Position numbers and translations under genes: made by a program. Shown piece after piece: positions 9,032 to 19,316 of a stretch of DNA of 64,000 nt. This DNA comes from Candidatus Sericytochromatia bacterium (GTDB taxonomy: Bacteria > Cyanobacteriota > Sericytochromatia > UBA7694). The notes under the pieces are model-generated. The model did no database searches. It saw only the letters and a list, made by a program, of their open reading frames with translations, and had not been told where the DNA came from. The stretch spans positions 365,776-429,775 of the forward strand of contig JADMKE010000004.1 in the NCBI GenBank assembly GCA_018780035.1, given 5' to 3'. Position 1 is the first letter of the stretch. The number at the start of each line of letters is the position of its first letter.

Positions 9032-12000
9032 TTATGATTTTCCGACTAATTTATCTTGATTGACAACGATCATTTGTTTTTGCTGATCATAGTAAAGGGA
9101 AATATTTCCCTGCAAACTGGAGCCCGAAGGCAAGTTTGCAGAACCTTGAATGGCCATTTTGTTGAGATTACTCAACATACCCATCCGGAAGATATCTCTG
9201 TATTTCTGCTGGTTAATAAATTGCAGAATTTGGTCAACAAACGAATTGGTCACCTTGTAAGCTGAACCTGTTTTTTCTGGTGAGCTTGCATGGCTTCCCA
9301 TCCGAGAATAGAGCTCGTAATTTGTATCTGTCACCGCCAATGCATTGATTTTGGCTATCATGGTTGCTCGATTGTCTCCAATCGCAACCCCGCCCACACC
9401 AACAAAATCACTGATTGGATCGATGGTGAGATTTGGGTTAAGGGTATGAGGCACCGCTCTTGCTTGCCAACGGCTCTGTACTTTGAGCAAGTTTTGGCGA
9501 TCAAACTCAGGGTTGTAAACAGCCTCACCTACGGTATTATAACCCGTGATAATTTTATTATTGATCACGGCATTCACGGCGGCGGTATTGGCTGCGTCAC
9601 CTGTGACCGAAATGCTTTCATTGCCGTTATCTGCTACTGACAGGTTAAATGTGCCATCACGGGTTTGTACCACAATGGTATTCATACCTTCACGCAGATA
9701 ATCTTTGATATTCATGCGCAAGCCGACATTATAATTGCGTGAACCAGCCCCATTTTCAGTTAAAGCTGTGACCGTCAATTGCGGATTCGGTTGACCGGGA
9801 ATGGGGGTGCCAGGAGGCTGTTCTGATGGGGGTTTGAGCAATTCTCCGTTGACGAAAATTTTGGCATCTTCCAAGTTGATCCCAAAGTCTCTGCGTGTGG
9901 GCACTTGGGCGGTATCATCAGTAGAGTCAAAATAATTGGCCGCCGTTGTGGAGTCGTGATGCACCCCAGTCAGGTTGACGTTGATAAAATAGTCTTGTTT
10001 GGTATAGGTCGGTTGATAATAACCTGTAACATCTTGAACAAAGCCCGCAGGCAGGAGAAAGTCCTGCTTTTTAAGATCAAAGGTATTGCGGGCCTGTATG
10101 ACCTGATCAACCGAGCCCAGTTTCCCATAGCCACCTGCAGAGCCACTGTAGATCGTATCAGCCAACCAAGGGAACCACATTTTTCCTTGAGCCAAGTCCG
10201 CCGCCAGATTCGCTGTGGCAGAGGATACGAGCATCTCACCCTGATACCAATCTGTGGGGACGGTATCAGCTGCATTGATTTCCATTTTGGTGGGAGGTGT
10301 GTATTCAACAATATTGCGAGACATGTGGTAAGAGCGCAGAATCCCTTCGTATTTACCGATCTCGAAATTGCCCAGAATGGGAGACGCTTGCTTTTGTTCG
10401 TTGCCCGCAAGATCCTGTCCGTTGACACTTTCGATTTTGTGCAAGCCCTGAACAAACTCACCATTAAAGGTGCGAGAAACGTTGCCCGCCCCGCGGCTGA
10501 TTTCCCCTGTATCTTTGAGGCGTTGGTAATCTTTGCTGGCATCGACGCTGTTCGAGCGCTCAAGTCCTCCCACAACCAGTAATTGACCGGTATTGTCGGG
10601 AGCACCTGGCAAGCTTGTGGAGTCCGAACGGGTAGAGTTGTTAAAATCCACAGTGCGGGTTTCAACTTCGTAGTGATTGAAGAAGAGTGAGCTATTGATG
10701 CGCCCCCGGCTGGTGGGTTCATTATCTGCATTCAGGGTGTCGTTGAGACCCCCATTCCAATCCACAGTATTTTTGAAGATTGACCCATCTTGGATATTGG
10801 AATTGGCATAAAGCACGCCATTGGCACCAGCTGTTTCGGTTACGCCATAATTGCTATTGATAAAGGTACCATTGGTATATTTATAGGTACCACTTTGGAA
10901 AAGCACACCATCGACAACCTGGGTCAATGCACCAGGGTTGGCTGTACTGAAGGAGCCTTCGTCATACCAGACATCTGCACCATATTGGTTGGCTCCCCCA
11001 CCCTGACTATTTCCATCCAGCCAAGCATTGGCTCTGTTGACCACATTGGGAAAACGCGAACTGGTACCAGAAATTTCGTGTTGATACCCTTCGGTGGGCT
11101 CGAAACTGGCCCATTTGACACGCTGATCTGCTTGCAAAAAGGCATCTGTGGGACCCACTACGTTTTCGCGGGCGTCAACGAGCAAACCACTGGACAAATA
11201 GGCGTCATTGCCAGCTTCATCACTGTTGACCGTGTAGCCTACAGCATAGGAGTATTTAATTTCACGCGGAGCAAAATTATAGAGATAATTGATGGCGGAC
11301 CAAAATCCACCTGTTTTGTACTGGGTTTCATGCTCTTCCACTTTTTGGTTGAAGTAGGTGGGAGCAGGAGGAGGGCCCGTAACAGCTGTGGTGATGGTTG
11401 CCAAAATACTCATGATGATGTTAACGGGCTCAGGAACCGGGGGATCATCTTCGGCGCGCATGGTAACTTGGATATCCCCTTGGACATTGCCCGCACCCGT
11501 TGCATATTCGAGCAAAGAGCGGAATTGAACTGGGGTCAGGGCGCCACCCAGACTTCTTGCCCAGCCTGCAATGGCATCTTCGGGCAAAGCACCATTGATG
11601 GTCATGCCGTCGCTGAGTTTTCCGGGGGTACGCCAAATTGAAACTAAGCCCTGTGCGATTGCTGCTGCATTCGCAGCAGCATCTTCAAGACGTAAATCGC
11701 CCTCCGGGGTGACGCCAATATCTTCAAACCCATTGGCTCCCAAGACGCCTTTGATCAATTTTGCTGCCGCGGTTGAGTCAAACCCATCCAAACGCACATC
11801 TGCACGGGTTTCTAATGCTGAATTTTGACCCACTTGTTGCGCCATAGAGGTGTTTAAAACATTGGTATAGGCATCTTTCATCTTTTCCTGAAGGAAGTTC
11901 AGGCGGTTTTGCATCAGGGCTTTGTATTTGGTTAAAAATGCATTTTCAAATTGATAATCGAGAGAAGAACGCATGATAAAAGCAGCTTCCAGCGCGCTGG

Positions 12001-12109
12001 GTGTAAAGCTACCACCCGCGACCGGCTTGGTGGCCAAACGCAGTTGCGGCAATTTGTTCCCGGTCAGAGTGACCATTTGGCTGCCGACATTAAAAGCTGA
12101 AAAGCTCAT
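9032..12109 (-). CDS. Large cluster paralogue A (1025 aa), unknown function
   Basis: 1025 aa with a good start (AAGGAGATCGTAAA before ATG). No signal peptide. Residues 55-90 hold the cluster's helical motif (FLTKYKALMQNRLNFL, then AYTNVLNTSM). A TGGFW segment near 266 matches the 1561-aa protein (TGGFF, then a shared Y-S-Y). Residues 300-900 are Gly/Asn/Thr-rich and look beta-stranded. Near 975-1000, FRMGMLSNLNKMAIQGSANL with GSSLQ matches the family's C-terminal motif. The composition suggests a large structural or exported protein lacking a classical export signal. It has its own 211-nt upstream gap and lies after a terminator-like hairpin, so it may be separately transcribed. Confidence 0.8.
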   Translation of the reverse strand: MSFSAFNVGSQMVTLTGNKLPQLRLATKPVAGGSFTPSALEAAFIMRSSLDYQFENAFLTKYKALMQNRLNFLQEKMKDAYTNVLNTSMAQQVGQNSALETRADVRLDGFDSTAAAKLIKGVLGANGFEDIGVTPEGDLRLEDAAANAAAIAQGLVSIWRTPGKLSDGMTINGALPEDAIAGWARSLGGALTPVQFRSLLEYATGAGNVQGDIQVTMRAEDDPPVPEPVNIIMSILATITTAVTGPPPAPTYFNQKVEEHETQYKTGGFWSAINYLYNFAPREIKYSYAVGYTVNSDEAGNDAYLSSGLLVDARENVVGPTDAFLQADQRVKWASFEPTEGYQHEISGTSSRFPNVVNRANAWLDGNSQGGGANQYGADVWYDEGSFSTANPGALTQVVDGVLFQSGTYKYTNGTFINSNYGVTETAGANGVLYANSNIQDGSIFKNTVDWNGGLNDTLNADNEPTSRGRINSSLFFNHYEVETRTVDFNNSTRSDSTSLPGAPDNTGQLLVVGGLERSNSVDASKDYQRLKDTGEISRGAGNVSRTFNGEFVQGLHKIESVNGQDLAGNEQKQASPILGNFEIGKYEGILRSYHMSRNIVEYTPPTKMEINAADTVPTDWYQGEMLVSSATANLAADLAQGKMWFPWLADTIYSGSAGGYGKLGSVDQVIQARNTFDLKKQDFLLPAGFVQDVTGYYQPTYTKQDYFINVNLTGVHHDSTTAANYFDSTDDTAQVPTRRDFGINLEDAKIFVNGELLKPPSEQPPGTPIPGQPNPQLTVTALTENGAGSRNYNVGLRMNIKDYLREGMNTIVVQTRDGTFNLSVADNGNESISVTGDAANTAAVNAVINNKIITGYNTVGEAVYNPEFDRQNLLKVQSRWQARAVPHTLNPNLTIDPISDFVGVGGVAIGDNRATMIAKINALAVTDTNYELYSRMGSHASSPEKTGSAYKVTNSFVDQILQFINQQKYRDIFRMGMLSNLNKMAIQGSANLPSGSSLQGNISLYYDQQKQMIVVNQDKLVGKS

Positions 12110-12261
12110 TTTACGATCTCCTTGATGCCTAAAATACTGCTGGGATAGATTTTCACTCGTTCCTTATAGGTGTTCTCATCTGTCTGCTGGCGTAAAGCAA
12201 AGAATATTTAACAGTTTTCAAATGTATCTTTAACAGAGAGAGTGGCTCTGGGTCGAACCCA

Positions 12262-12313
12262 GAAAAATTCGGCCCTTGGAGAGAAATTTCCCCAAGGGCC
12301 CGAGTCTTTTTTT
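12262..12313. terminator. Bidirectional terminator-like hairpin inside the paralogue cluster
   Basis: GGCCCTTGG (12271-12279) pairs with CCAAGGGCC (12292-12300), with GAAATTTC in the loop. On the minus strand it is followed by GAATTTTT and on the plus strand by seven T residues (12307-12313). It lies 20 nt after the stop of the 1561-aa gene. A second small hairpin, TCTGGGT-CGA-ACCCAGA, is at 12247-12263. The 12110-12260 interval otherwise holds the leader of the 1025-aa gene; no strong promoter was found. Confidence 0.6.
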
Positions 12314-12320
12314 AGGTGAC

Positions 12321-15300
12321 CTATTTGGTTTTAGGCGGTCGTTTAAAGGCAAAGAAACTGTTCAAGAAAATATCCATTTTGCCCCGACTGGAGTTCTTAA
12401 AATAGGTTTTGCGACCCAAATAACCGGGATCTACAACCAAGCTGCCCGTGCCGACAATTTGATTGTTACGGTCATTTTCAAAACTCACACCGGTACCCAA
12501 ATTGGCGACAGCGCTGGGATTCAGCGAGTCTGGTTCATAACCGTGGAATTTCAGACGAATCGACGAAGTCACACCCCCACCGGTGGGGGCATTGGCCGAA
12601 CTGGTGATATAAATATCATCTAATAAGTCCAGGTTAAACACATCGCGAAAATCGCGAACAAGTTTGGCATTGGAACCTGATTCGTTGACGCGGAGGTATT
12701 CGGTCAGAACCGCATTTAAGGGATTGTCTTGACCTGTGAGGTCATACCCCATACGACCCTGGTAGTCGACGTTTTTGTCGACAGAGCCCATTTTGATGTT
12801 GCCGCCCAAAGTGGGTGTTAAGGCCTGTTTGCCTGAGAGAGAGATACTCGAATTGCCCGCAGCAAACTTAAAGCTCATATCGTACATTTTGGTGCGGTCA
12901 TAATACCCTTTGCCTCCATGTAAATACATGGTCGAGGTGCCATCGCTGTCACTGTCGATGCCCAACATCTCACGGGTTTCGATATTGTCCATGGCCCCTT
13001 GTGTATCGCGGATATAAGAGCCAAAGTATTTATCGGCAAAATACCCATAGCGAAATTCTTGCAAATTGAGAGGCTTTGCACCGTCATAAGCACGGCCCAC
13101 GATGCGGTTGCCAGAGCCGACGTAGCGATCTACCTGAGTATCCACTGTAACGGTATTGGCTGTGGCATTGCCCAAACCACCGGCTATTTCGCCATTGAGA
13201 TCGGTGCCCCAACTGACCGTATTTTTGCGTACATAGACTTCGTTGATATCTCCCAAGCCGGTATCTTGCCAAAAACCGTCATGGATATTCCAATTTTCGT
13301 CATGTTGGCTGGGATCGCGCAAAAGCGGATTGACTTTGGGGGCTGTACCTGTTGTTATATCGGCAAATCCATCGCCATTCAGATCCGCGTCACCCGCCCG
13401 AGCACCTGCCCAGCCCTGACGACCCGCGCGGACGTCTACACCCGTCAAATAGGGCTTGTAGCGACGCGTATTGGCTGTTCCTTCCAAAACGGTATTGGGA
13501 ACTTCAAAGGAGCCCACAAGATTATCGATCACGCTGCCAATGACCCCCTTTGCTGCGGTCACCTGGTAGTCATTTTGGAAGATTTTACGTTCATCTTCAA
13601 TAAAGTCGTAGCCCTCTGATTGCAGGCGACTACTCATAATTTTTGACGAAGTGACAAAACCACTCTGATTTTGGTCATGTAAGAGCAGATCCCACATCAG
13701 GGCTTCGTTGACACTTTGCTGCAAATTTTGTAAGAGCATATTGATAATTGTGACTGTGACTGTCGAAAGGGGATCTGTTGGATTGAGTTTGCCCGCAGCG
13801 GCAAATACGGCTTGATTTAAGAAGGACATAATCTCTTTTCCCGAAACCAAGAGCATACGCATGGTATCCATATTGGCCATTTCTTCGTTTTGGTTGGTAG
13901 CCGTCCAGTAGGAATAATCCATTTCATTCAGATTGAACTGAGAGAGGAAGGCTGCTGTGGTAAAGAAGCCACCGGTTTCCAATTCTCTCGCTTCACCTGC
14001 TTGATAGCTGTGGCGCTTTTTCAGGAGACGCTCTTCCAAATCGGCATTGTTAATTTCACCTTGCACCCCCAAAATACTCGAAACGACACTCTGGGCTGCG
14101 GAGCCAAAATCAATCGGACCGATGCTGGGCATATTCTCAAGGGTGTCAAACGCGCCTTTTTCAATAAAATGGTATTCCCCGCGCATGCCGTAAGAGTCCA
14201 TTGCAGTACCCCCACTGCTGGCGTAAGAATAAACCGAGACGCTGTCCAAGATTTCGTTCTTGAGGGAGTCTAAAAATTGCTGCATATAATCAGTCATGAC
14301 ATCCCACGACATCCCGCCGTAGACGGTCATCGGAATGTTCAGCCAGAAAAGGCCCACAAAAGGAATCGGAATCGGAATGGGGATATTGAAGTCCATATTG
14401 GTGCCAAATAACCCGACGTTCGGGAAAACACTGATATCCCCTGCGTCAGCGCCACCAACAGTAGACAAAACACCCAATGTGGCTTTGACGATATTAAACA
14501 ACGGGCCTGGATCGGTCATCAAATATTCGATATCGTCGACACGGCCAATGGCAGAGGTATGGCCCCAGAACAGGCCCAAGGTACCCATACCAAATCCCAC
14601 AGCCACATTGTATTTGGTCGTGCTTCCGTCAATATCAGGGAAGCCGGAGGAGTCGGAGCCACCACCGACCCGTAAAAAGGAGCCACCCAAGACAAAGTTG
14701 ATGGCATCATCGACTTTGCCCCAATTGGCAACAGACGCTGCGGTTTGCAGGGCATACCCTTCAATGGGAGGAGACATGGTGAGCAGTGGACCACTCGGAC
14801 CGGGGGTATTATCTGCTGAGCCCCCATACCATCCAGGCAGTGTCATCATATGGGCGGAAATTGTGTCGGCTTCGTATTTAACGGCTCCGGCCCCAATGCC
14901 ATCGAAACCTGGGACATAATCCCACTGACGGCCAACAAAGAGTTTGCTGATTTTGTCAATGGTCGTCGCCTGGGAGGGAATTTCAAACATGGTGTCGTTC
15001 AGGTTGTCCACACCCGCAGCATTATTGATATTGGGTTGTGCATCATTGGCGTTTTCGGCTGCCCCAACAGGTATCGGTGTATAGAGATTATTTGTGCCGC
15101 CAGTTGAACCATGTTGGCCCACACCACCTGCTGGCGGTGGAGGCGGATAGGTTGTGGAGGTTGCACCTGATAAACCTGCACTGCCTGAATTTGCGGTGGG
15201 GCCACTGAAGGGATCTGTAGCGGCAAAAGCCAAACGTTGATAAATAATGCCGTAAATCGAGCCACTGTCACCCGTATTTGCTCCTGTGTAGTCACGGCCA

Positions 15301-17006
15301 TGGTTGTAAATATCATTGGTTGAGCCCGAAATCGTGAAACCGACGGGTGTGGGGATAATGTGGTGGCCATAAGGCATGGTGCTGGAAAGGTCTAAACTGC
15401 CTCCACTCGGGACACTGGGGGGAAATGTGACGGAACCGCCTCCACTGGGTGGCCCAACCGGAGACGTTCCCCCGCCACTGATACCGGAAGTGGCTCCTCC
15501 CAAGGTATCTAAGGCACTAAAAACATTGTCCATAATCTCGGCGTATTGCATGCTATTGGCCTGGGGATTACCGCTGGCTGCGAGGGCGGTACTGCCATCA
15601 ACATAAGCTGAGACACCGGCTTCTACCTGAGCTTCGCGCTTTTGCACTGCACGGGCTTCCAACCAGCTGTCAACAAAATCACGCTGATAGGGCGGTATGG
15701 CAGTTTGGTCAACCAAATCCGATTCGCCCGCATGATCACCAGGATCATAAGTTGGGCCACCCCAACCCGGAGGCCCGTCATCAAGGAGAGCTGGTGGGGG
15801 TGGGACGGCCAAATCAGGGTTGAGCGTGATGCCCGTATTAATGCCGCCAGAGGGGCCTGCATGAGGCGGGCCGCCAGTAAAGAGGTTTTGGCTGACCGCA
15901 CCATTGGGATCGTAGACGCGGGTGCCTGATGTAATCATGACATATCTGACCCAGCCACCAGGACCACCCGGTGGAACCAAGGTCACATTGCCTGTATCCA
16001 TGATTCCCGATGAGGTGTTTTTCCAGCCATAGGTCCGGGTATTGATTTGTGTGCCGCCGGGAATGGAGGATGAAGGAATCGAATAACCATCTCCTGCAGC
16101 ACCGATCAGACTGGCTGGTAACAGACCCAAGAGATCATCGGCCTCCATCCCTGAAGGGATTTCAGCATAATAACCACCAGGTGTGTTTAAGGTGAAATTA
16201 TTGGTCGAAGTGGAGGGCGGCACGTTCATTTCTGTGGCCACGCCCGCTTTCCACCAATTGGTGCCTAAATAGCCGCCACTGGTGATGTCATAACTGCCCA
16301 ATGGCACAGGTGTACCAAAACCCCCAGCATTGGCTGCCCAAAGGTCATAATATTGAGCGGGACCACTGTTGTCTGTGGAATCATATTCGCGACCAGCATC
16401 GTCCCAGGTCCAACCTTCTCCGTCCCCATCTGTGTCTGAAATGGGGTATTTATCATTGAGGTAGCGGCGAATATCGTCATAGGGATCGCTGGTACTCCCT
16501 TTTGTTGCCGCCGGGCCAAACCAGTCAGGGTGAGCATAGAGGGTGTCATCAATCAGAACATTGGGGGGAATGACAGGATCACCTACAACCGTGCCTGGCA
16601 ATTGTAAGGGATCAGAGGCACTGATATCGTTCACATCCCGATTGCCCTGGGGTGTCCACTTATCGCTGGGCCGCAGAGGCGCATACATACTGCGTTCAAG
16701 TACTTTGGTATAAGAGCGATTGAGTTTTTTCTTCAGGGCTTCTGCACGCAAATTCAGAACTGCGCGGTATTCCTGATACCAGGATTCAGCGAAGCTATTC
16801 TGAGCGTCGTTGTTATAGACGTTTTGATACTCGGAGTTGTTGAGCTGAAACAGACCACGGGAACGGTCATCCAAGCGGTTAAAATTACCGGCGGGGTTGC
16901 TATAGGTGGAGAGCACATCTTGTAATCCCCTGCCAATATCCCGCTGACTTCCTCCGAGGAAGTCTCTAAACTGTTCGCCTGATGAACCTAATGAACCGAT
17001 GGACAT
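12321..17006 (-). CDS. Giant cluster paralogue B (1561 aa), unknown function, Ca-binding-like loops
   Basis: 1561 aa, start ATG with AGGAGC 5 nt upstream. No signal peptide. Residues 72-108 carry the helical motif (WYQEYRAVLNLRAEAL, SYTKVLERSM), closely matching the 1025-aa protein. Residues 110-800 are rich in Gly, Pro, Ser, Thr and Asn with few Lys, like an extended surface domain. DTDGDGEG near 195 and DADLNGDGFAD near 1190 are calcium-loop-like. A hydrophobic IPIPIPFVGLFWLNIP lies near 890. ETGGFF near 1012 and FRDVFNLDLLDDIYITSSAN near 1455 match the other paralogues. Cys is absent or nearly so. It is followed by a terminator-like hairpin. No function can be assigned. Confidence 0.8.
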   Translation of the reverse strand: MSIGSLGSSGEQFRDFLGGSQRDIGRGLQDVLSTYSNPAGNFNRLDDRSRGLFQLNNSEYQNVYNNDAQNSFAESWYQEYRAVLNLRAEALKKKLNRSYTKVLERSMYAPLRPSDKWTPQGNRDVNDISASDPLQLPGTVVGDPVIPPNVLIDDTLYAHPDWFGPAATKGSTSDPYDDIRRYLNDKYPISDTDGDGEGWTWDDAGREYDSTDNSGPAQYYDLWAANAGGFGTPVPLGSYDITSGGYLGTNWWKAGVATEMNVPPSTSTNNFTLNTPGGYYAEIPSGMEADDLLGLLPASLIGAAGDGYSIPSSSIPGGTQINTRTYGWKNTSSGIMDTGNVTLVPPGGPGGWVRYVMITSGTRVYDPNGAVSQNLFTGGPPHAGPSGGINTGITLNPDLAVPPPPALLDDGPPGWGGPTYDPGDHAGESDLVDQTAIPPYQRDFVDSWLEARAVQKREAQVEAGVSAYVDGSTALAASGNPQANSMQYAEIMDNVFSALDTLGGATSGISGGGTSPVGPPSGGGSVTFPPSVPSGGSLDLSSTMPYGHHIIPTPVGFTISGSTNDIYNHGRDYTGANTGDSGSIYGIIYQRLAFAATDPFSGPTANSGSAGLSGATSTTYPPPPPAGGVGQHGSTGGTNNLYTPIPVGAAENANDAQPNINNAAGVDNLNDTMFEIPSQATTIDKISKLFVGRQWDYVPGFDGIGAGAVKYEADTISAHMMTLPGWYGGSADNTPGPSGPLLTMSPPIEGYALQTAASVANWGKVDDAINFVLGGSFLRVGGGSDSSGFPDIDGSTTKYNVAVGFGMGTLGLFWGHTSAIGRVDDIEYLMTDPGPLFNIVKATLGVLSTVGGADAGDISVFPNVGLFGTNMDFNIPIPIPIPFVGLFWLNIPMTVYGGMSWDVMTDYMQQFLDSLKNEILDSVSVYSYASSGGTAMDSYGMRGEYHFIEKGAFDTLENMPSIGPIDFGSAAQSVVSSILGVQGEINNADLEERLLKKRHSYQAGEARELETGGFFTTAAFLSQFNLNEMDYSYWTATNQNEEMANMDTMRMLLVSGKEIMSFLNQAVFAAAGKLNPTDPLSTVTVTIINMLLQNLQQSVNEALMWDLLLHDQNQSGFVTSSKIMSSRLQSEGYDFIEDERKIFQNDYQVTAAKGVIGSVIDNLVGSFEVPNTVLEGTANTRRYKPYLTGVDVRAGRQGWAGARAGDADLNGDGFADITTGTAPKVNPLLRDPSQHDENWNIHDGFWQDTGLGDINEVYVRKNTVSWGTDLNGEIAGGLGNATANTVTVDTQVDRYVGSGNRIVGRAYDGAKPLNLQEFRYGYFADKYFGSYIRDTQGAMDNIETREMLGIDSDSDGTSTMYLHGGKGYYDRTKMYDMSFKFAAGNSSISLSGKQALTPTLGGNIKMGSVDKNVDYQGRMGYDLTGQDNPLNAVLTEYLRVNESGSNAKLVRDFRDVFNLDLLDDIYITSSANAPTGGGVTSSIRLKFHGYEPDSLNPSAVANLGTGVSFENDRNNQIVGTGSLVVDPGYLGRKTYFKNSSRGKMDIFLNSFFAFKRPPKTK

Positions 17007-17038
17007 GGTTAGCTCCTGCTTAACACCTTACTTATTTT

Positions 17039-18259
17039 TTAGGAGTGGAAGAATGCACTCCAGCGATCAAAGACGATCCGAATTTGGCCACCGAGATCGG
17101 GACGGCGTCTTTCGGCATTGCTCAGCGTATTGTCGCTATTATCATCTTCACCTGAGCCGCCAAAAGTCGGCACAAACTCCAAGAAGAGGCTCATTTGGGC
17201 CTGTGAACCTGAATTCAGGCTTGAAATAGATGCGATTTGCACATCATTAAAAAAGCCGTTTTGCTCTGATAATCGGAACATATCACGCAAATAATTTTTC
17301 TGATCAAATTCCGTAATGGCATCCATCAGAACACGTTGAAATTCGTTTTTGGCCCGTCCGCTGTCATTAAATCTGAGCAAATCCGCCGTATTACCACCAC
17401 CACTCACATAAGCCTGGGTGCCATCCCATTCATCGTCATTGGTATTGTTGGCATTGCTGGTATTGCCGTAGACGATGTTTTGGGCGTTAAAACGGGCAGC
17501 GCTTGTGTCTGTGGGCGAAACAGGTGCACCACTGGCATCGACATCTGTAAATTTGTATTTATTGAGATGGCTGATAAAGCCACCTCCGGTCTCACGGTAA
17601 AGAACGTCATTGCTTTGGTGATTGATATTCAAAACATCTAAAATTGCTTCTTGAAACCCATCATCTGGGGAGCCCTGCTGCAGAGCTGCGGTTCCGTAAA
17701 CCCGCAGTTGGTCGAAAATGGAATCGGCTTGGGTATCGGGTGATACACGGCTGATGTTGTCCGACATGGTTTTCCCGACATAGGGAGCTGTATTGGGCAA
17801 TGCGTTGGTTGCTCCCCCTGAGGGGGTGAGGTTTTGGGCAAAACCACTGAAATAATTATACGAGACACGGGCCGAACCCGCATCTTCACCTTCAGCTGAA
17901 CTATAGCCCTGAGCACCCCGACGGGGGCCCGAGGTATTCCATGCTGCACGTTCCTCGACCAAGGCCCGATCAATATCTCTTGTCATAGCTGCTGTGAGAT
18001 CCGAAATCAATTGTTGAATTCGGGATCTTAACAGAGCCTGATATTCATTGAGAAATACTGCGGCATTATCATTGGCCTCATCCAGCGACATAAATCGGTT
18101 GAGGTGTGAAAATGTGTAATCAACGTACGAAGCAGATTGGCCAATGGCCACATTGCGCTTCTGAATGTTGGTGGAGATATCCGTCAGTTTGAACTGGGAT
18201 GCATCCCTCTGAAACTGATTGAGCATGGTGTCGGAGCCCAGACCAAACGTAAAAGCCAT
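17039..18259 (-). CDS. Cluster paralogue C (406 aa), unknown function
   Basis: 406 aa, start ATG with AAAGGATC upstream. No signal peptide. Residues 66-100 hold the helical motif (VFLNEYQALLRSRIQQL). Near 125, DAGSARVSYNYFSGF matches the 327-aa paralogue's DAGAGRTAYNFMMGW. Near 300, FQRVLMDAI matches its FQKVLFDTI. The C-terminal block has FFNDVQIASISSLNSGSQAQ, and the last residues AFFHS are identical in both. The centre is Asn/Gly/Ser/Thr-rich. It lies 32 nt before the giant gene and 46 nt after the 327-aa gene, so they are almost certainly cotranscribed. Confidence 0.8.
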   Translation of the reverse strand: MAFTFGLGSDTMLNQFQRDASQFKLTDISTNIQKRNVAIGQSASYVDYTFSHLNRFMSLDEANDNAAVFLNEYQALLRSRIQQLISDLTAAMTRDIDRALVEERAAWNTSGPRRGAQGYSSAEGEDAGSARVSYNYFSGFAQNLTPSGGATNALPNTAPYVGKTMSDNISRVSPDTQADSIFDQLRVYGTAALQQGSPDDGFQEAILDVLNINHQSNDVLYRETGGGFISHLNKYKFTDVDASGAPVSPTDTSAARFNAQNIVYGNTSNANNTNDDEWDGTQAYVSGGGNTADLLRFNDSGRAKNEFQRVLMDAITEFDQKNYLRDMFRLSEQNGFFNDVQIASISSLNSGSQAQMSLFLEFVPTFGGSGEDDNSDNTLSNAERRRPDLGGQIRIVFDRWSAFFHS

Positions 18260-18305
18260 TTTTAATGATCCTTTCTAAATATCTCTGAACAGCACTGACA
18301 CGGAC

Positions 18306-19289
18306 TTAGGAGTGGAAGAAGGCTGTGAATTTATCGCAGCTGATGTCCAATCTCCCACCGTCTTGCGTGCCGTTGAAAGTCATGCTGAAGCTGGCCTGGG
18401 CCTGAGAACCGTTGGCCAAGCTGGCACTGGAGGAGACAATGATGTTTTTGAACAGACCAGAGCTCAATACCGGGCGGTATTCAACACTTGAAATCGTGTC
18501 AAAGAGTACCTTCTGGAAGAGGTTTTTGGCATCCTGAATCGTGGCTTCTACACCCAGAGGGCCTGCGAAACTGTTGTTCAGGACGTTTTGTGGGTTGCCT
18601 GCAGTTCCTGCTCCAGCCACATCATCTGAACTGTTATTTGCATAGCGATAAGCAGGTGTGCCAATGCCGTTAATGCCGCCGATATACAAAACATCAATCA
18701 AACCGGGATCGGTCTGGGCCAAGGTTGCTGAGCCCGCCACCCGGATGGCGCGGTTGGCTATGGCAGGACCATTAATCGGTGCTGCGTTGATGCCATTGCT
18801 GCCCGCGGAGTTAAATGTGACATCAAATCCCGCATCGGGATTGACCAGAGCCACGTTGGCCAATGCTGCAGCATTGGCCTCAGCCGCCGTTGTCATCCAA
18901 CCCATCATAAAGTTATACGCGGTGCGGCCCGCTCCAGCATCTTGTGCTGTAGAAGTGGTATTGCCCGCCATGGCTGAACGCGAATTGTTCCAGCGTGAGT
19001 TGCTCGAACTCATTGCCACTTCCAGGTCTGAAGCCAGGGCATTGCTCAACTGAGTAATCAGGGTTTGCATACGTGAGTTTAAAAGAGCACGGTACTCAAA
19101 CAGGAATGTCAGGTTATCGTCGTTTTGCTTGTCTGTTTCTTCTTTGCGAATAATCAGCTTTGAGGTGGGGTTCCAAACAAAACCAGCAACAGCAGAGTTC
19201 ATACTTGTTGCCGTCTGATTGAGGCGATTATTGTGTACATCGCGGGTGGTGAGATTCACAGAAAGCTGGCTGTTTCCAATACCAACCAT
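18306..19289 (-). CDS. Cluster paralogue D (327 aa), unknown function
   Basis: 327 aa, start ATG with AAAGGA 9 nt upstream. No signal peptide. Residues 59-94 contain the helical motif (FLFEYRALLNSRMQTLI). The middle is Ala/Asn/Gly-rich. Near residues 275-300 is FKNIIVSSSASLANGSQAQ, and the chain ends KFTAFFHS. It is the smallest of the four paralogues and the clearest version of their shared core: helical N-terminal motif, variable low-complexity centre, beta-like SSSAxLxxGSQ block. Two-sided conserved ends around a variable centre recall self-assembling filament subunits, but no known filament family was recognised. Confidence 0.8.
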   Translation of the reverse strand: MVGIGNSQLSVNLTTRDVHNNRLNQTATSMNSAVAGFVWNPTSKLIIRKEETDKQNDDNLTFLFEYRALLNSRMQTLITQLSNALASDLEVAMSSSNSRWNNSRSAMAGNTTSTAQDAGAGRTAYNFMMGWMTTAAEANAAALANVALVNPDAGFDVTFNSAGSNGINAAPINGPAIANRAIRVAGSATLAQTDPGLIDVLYIGGINGIGTPAYRYANNSSDDVAGAGTAGNPQNVLNNSFAGPLGVEATIQDAKNLFQKVLFDTISSVEYRPVLSSGLFKNIIVSSSASLANGSQAQASFSMTFNGTQDGGRLDISCDKFTAFFHS

Positions 19290-19316
19290 AGGTCTAGTGT
19301 CCTTTCAATACTCTGT

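Noticed and set aside
10790-11641. 283-aa plus-strand ORF opposite the 1025-aa gene
   Set aside because: No Shine-Dalgarno site and composition typical of an antisense shadow; the minus-strand frame is coherent and shares motifs with paralogues.
14335-14919. 194-aa plus-strand ORF within the giant gene
   Set aside because: Antisense to a continuous 1561-aa frame; the sequence is low-complexity and lacks start signals.
9032-17006. Phage tail or tailocin proteins
   Set aside because: No baseplate, sheath, tape-measure or lysis genes, and no host-specificity or collar domains in the big proteins.
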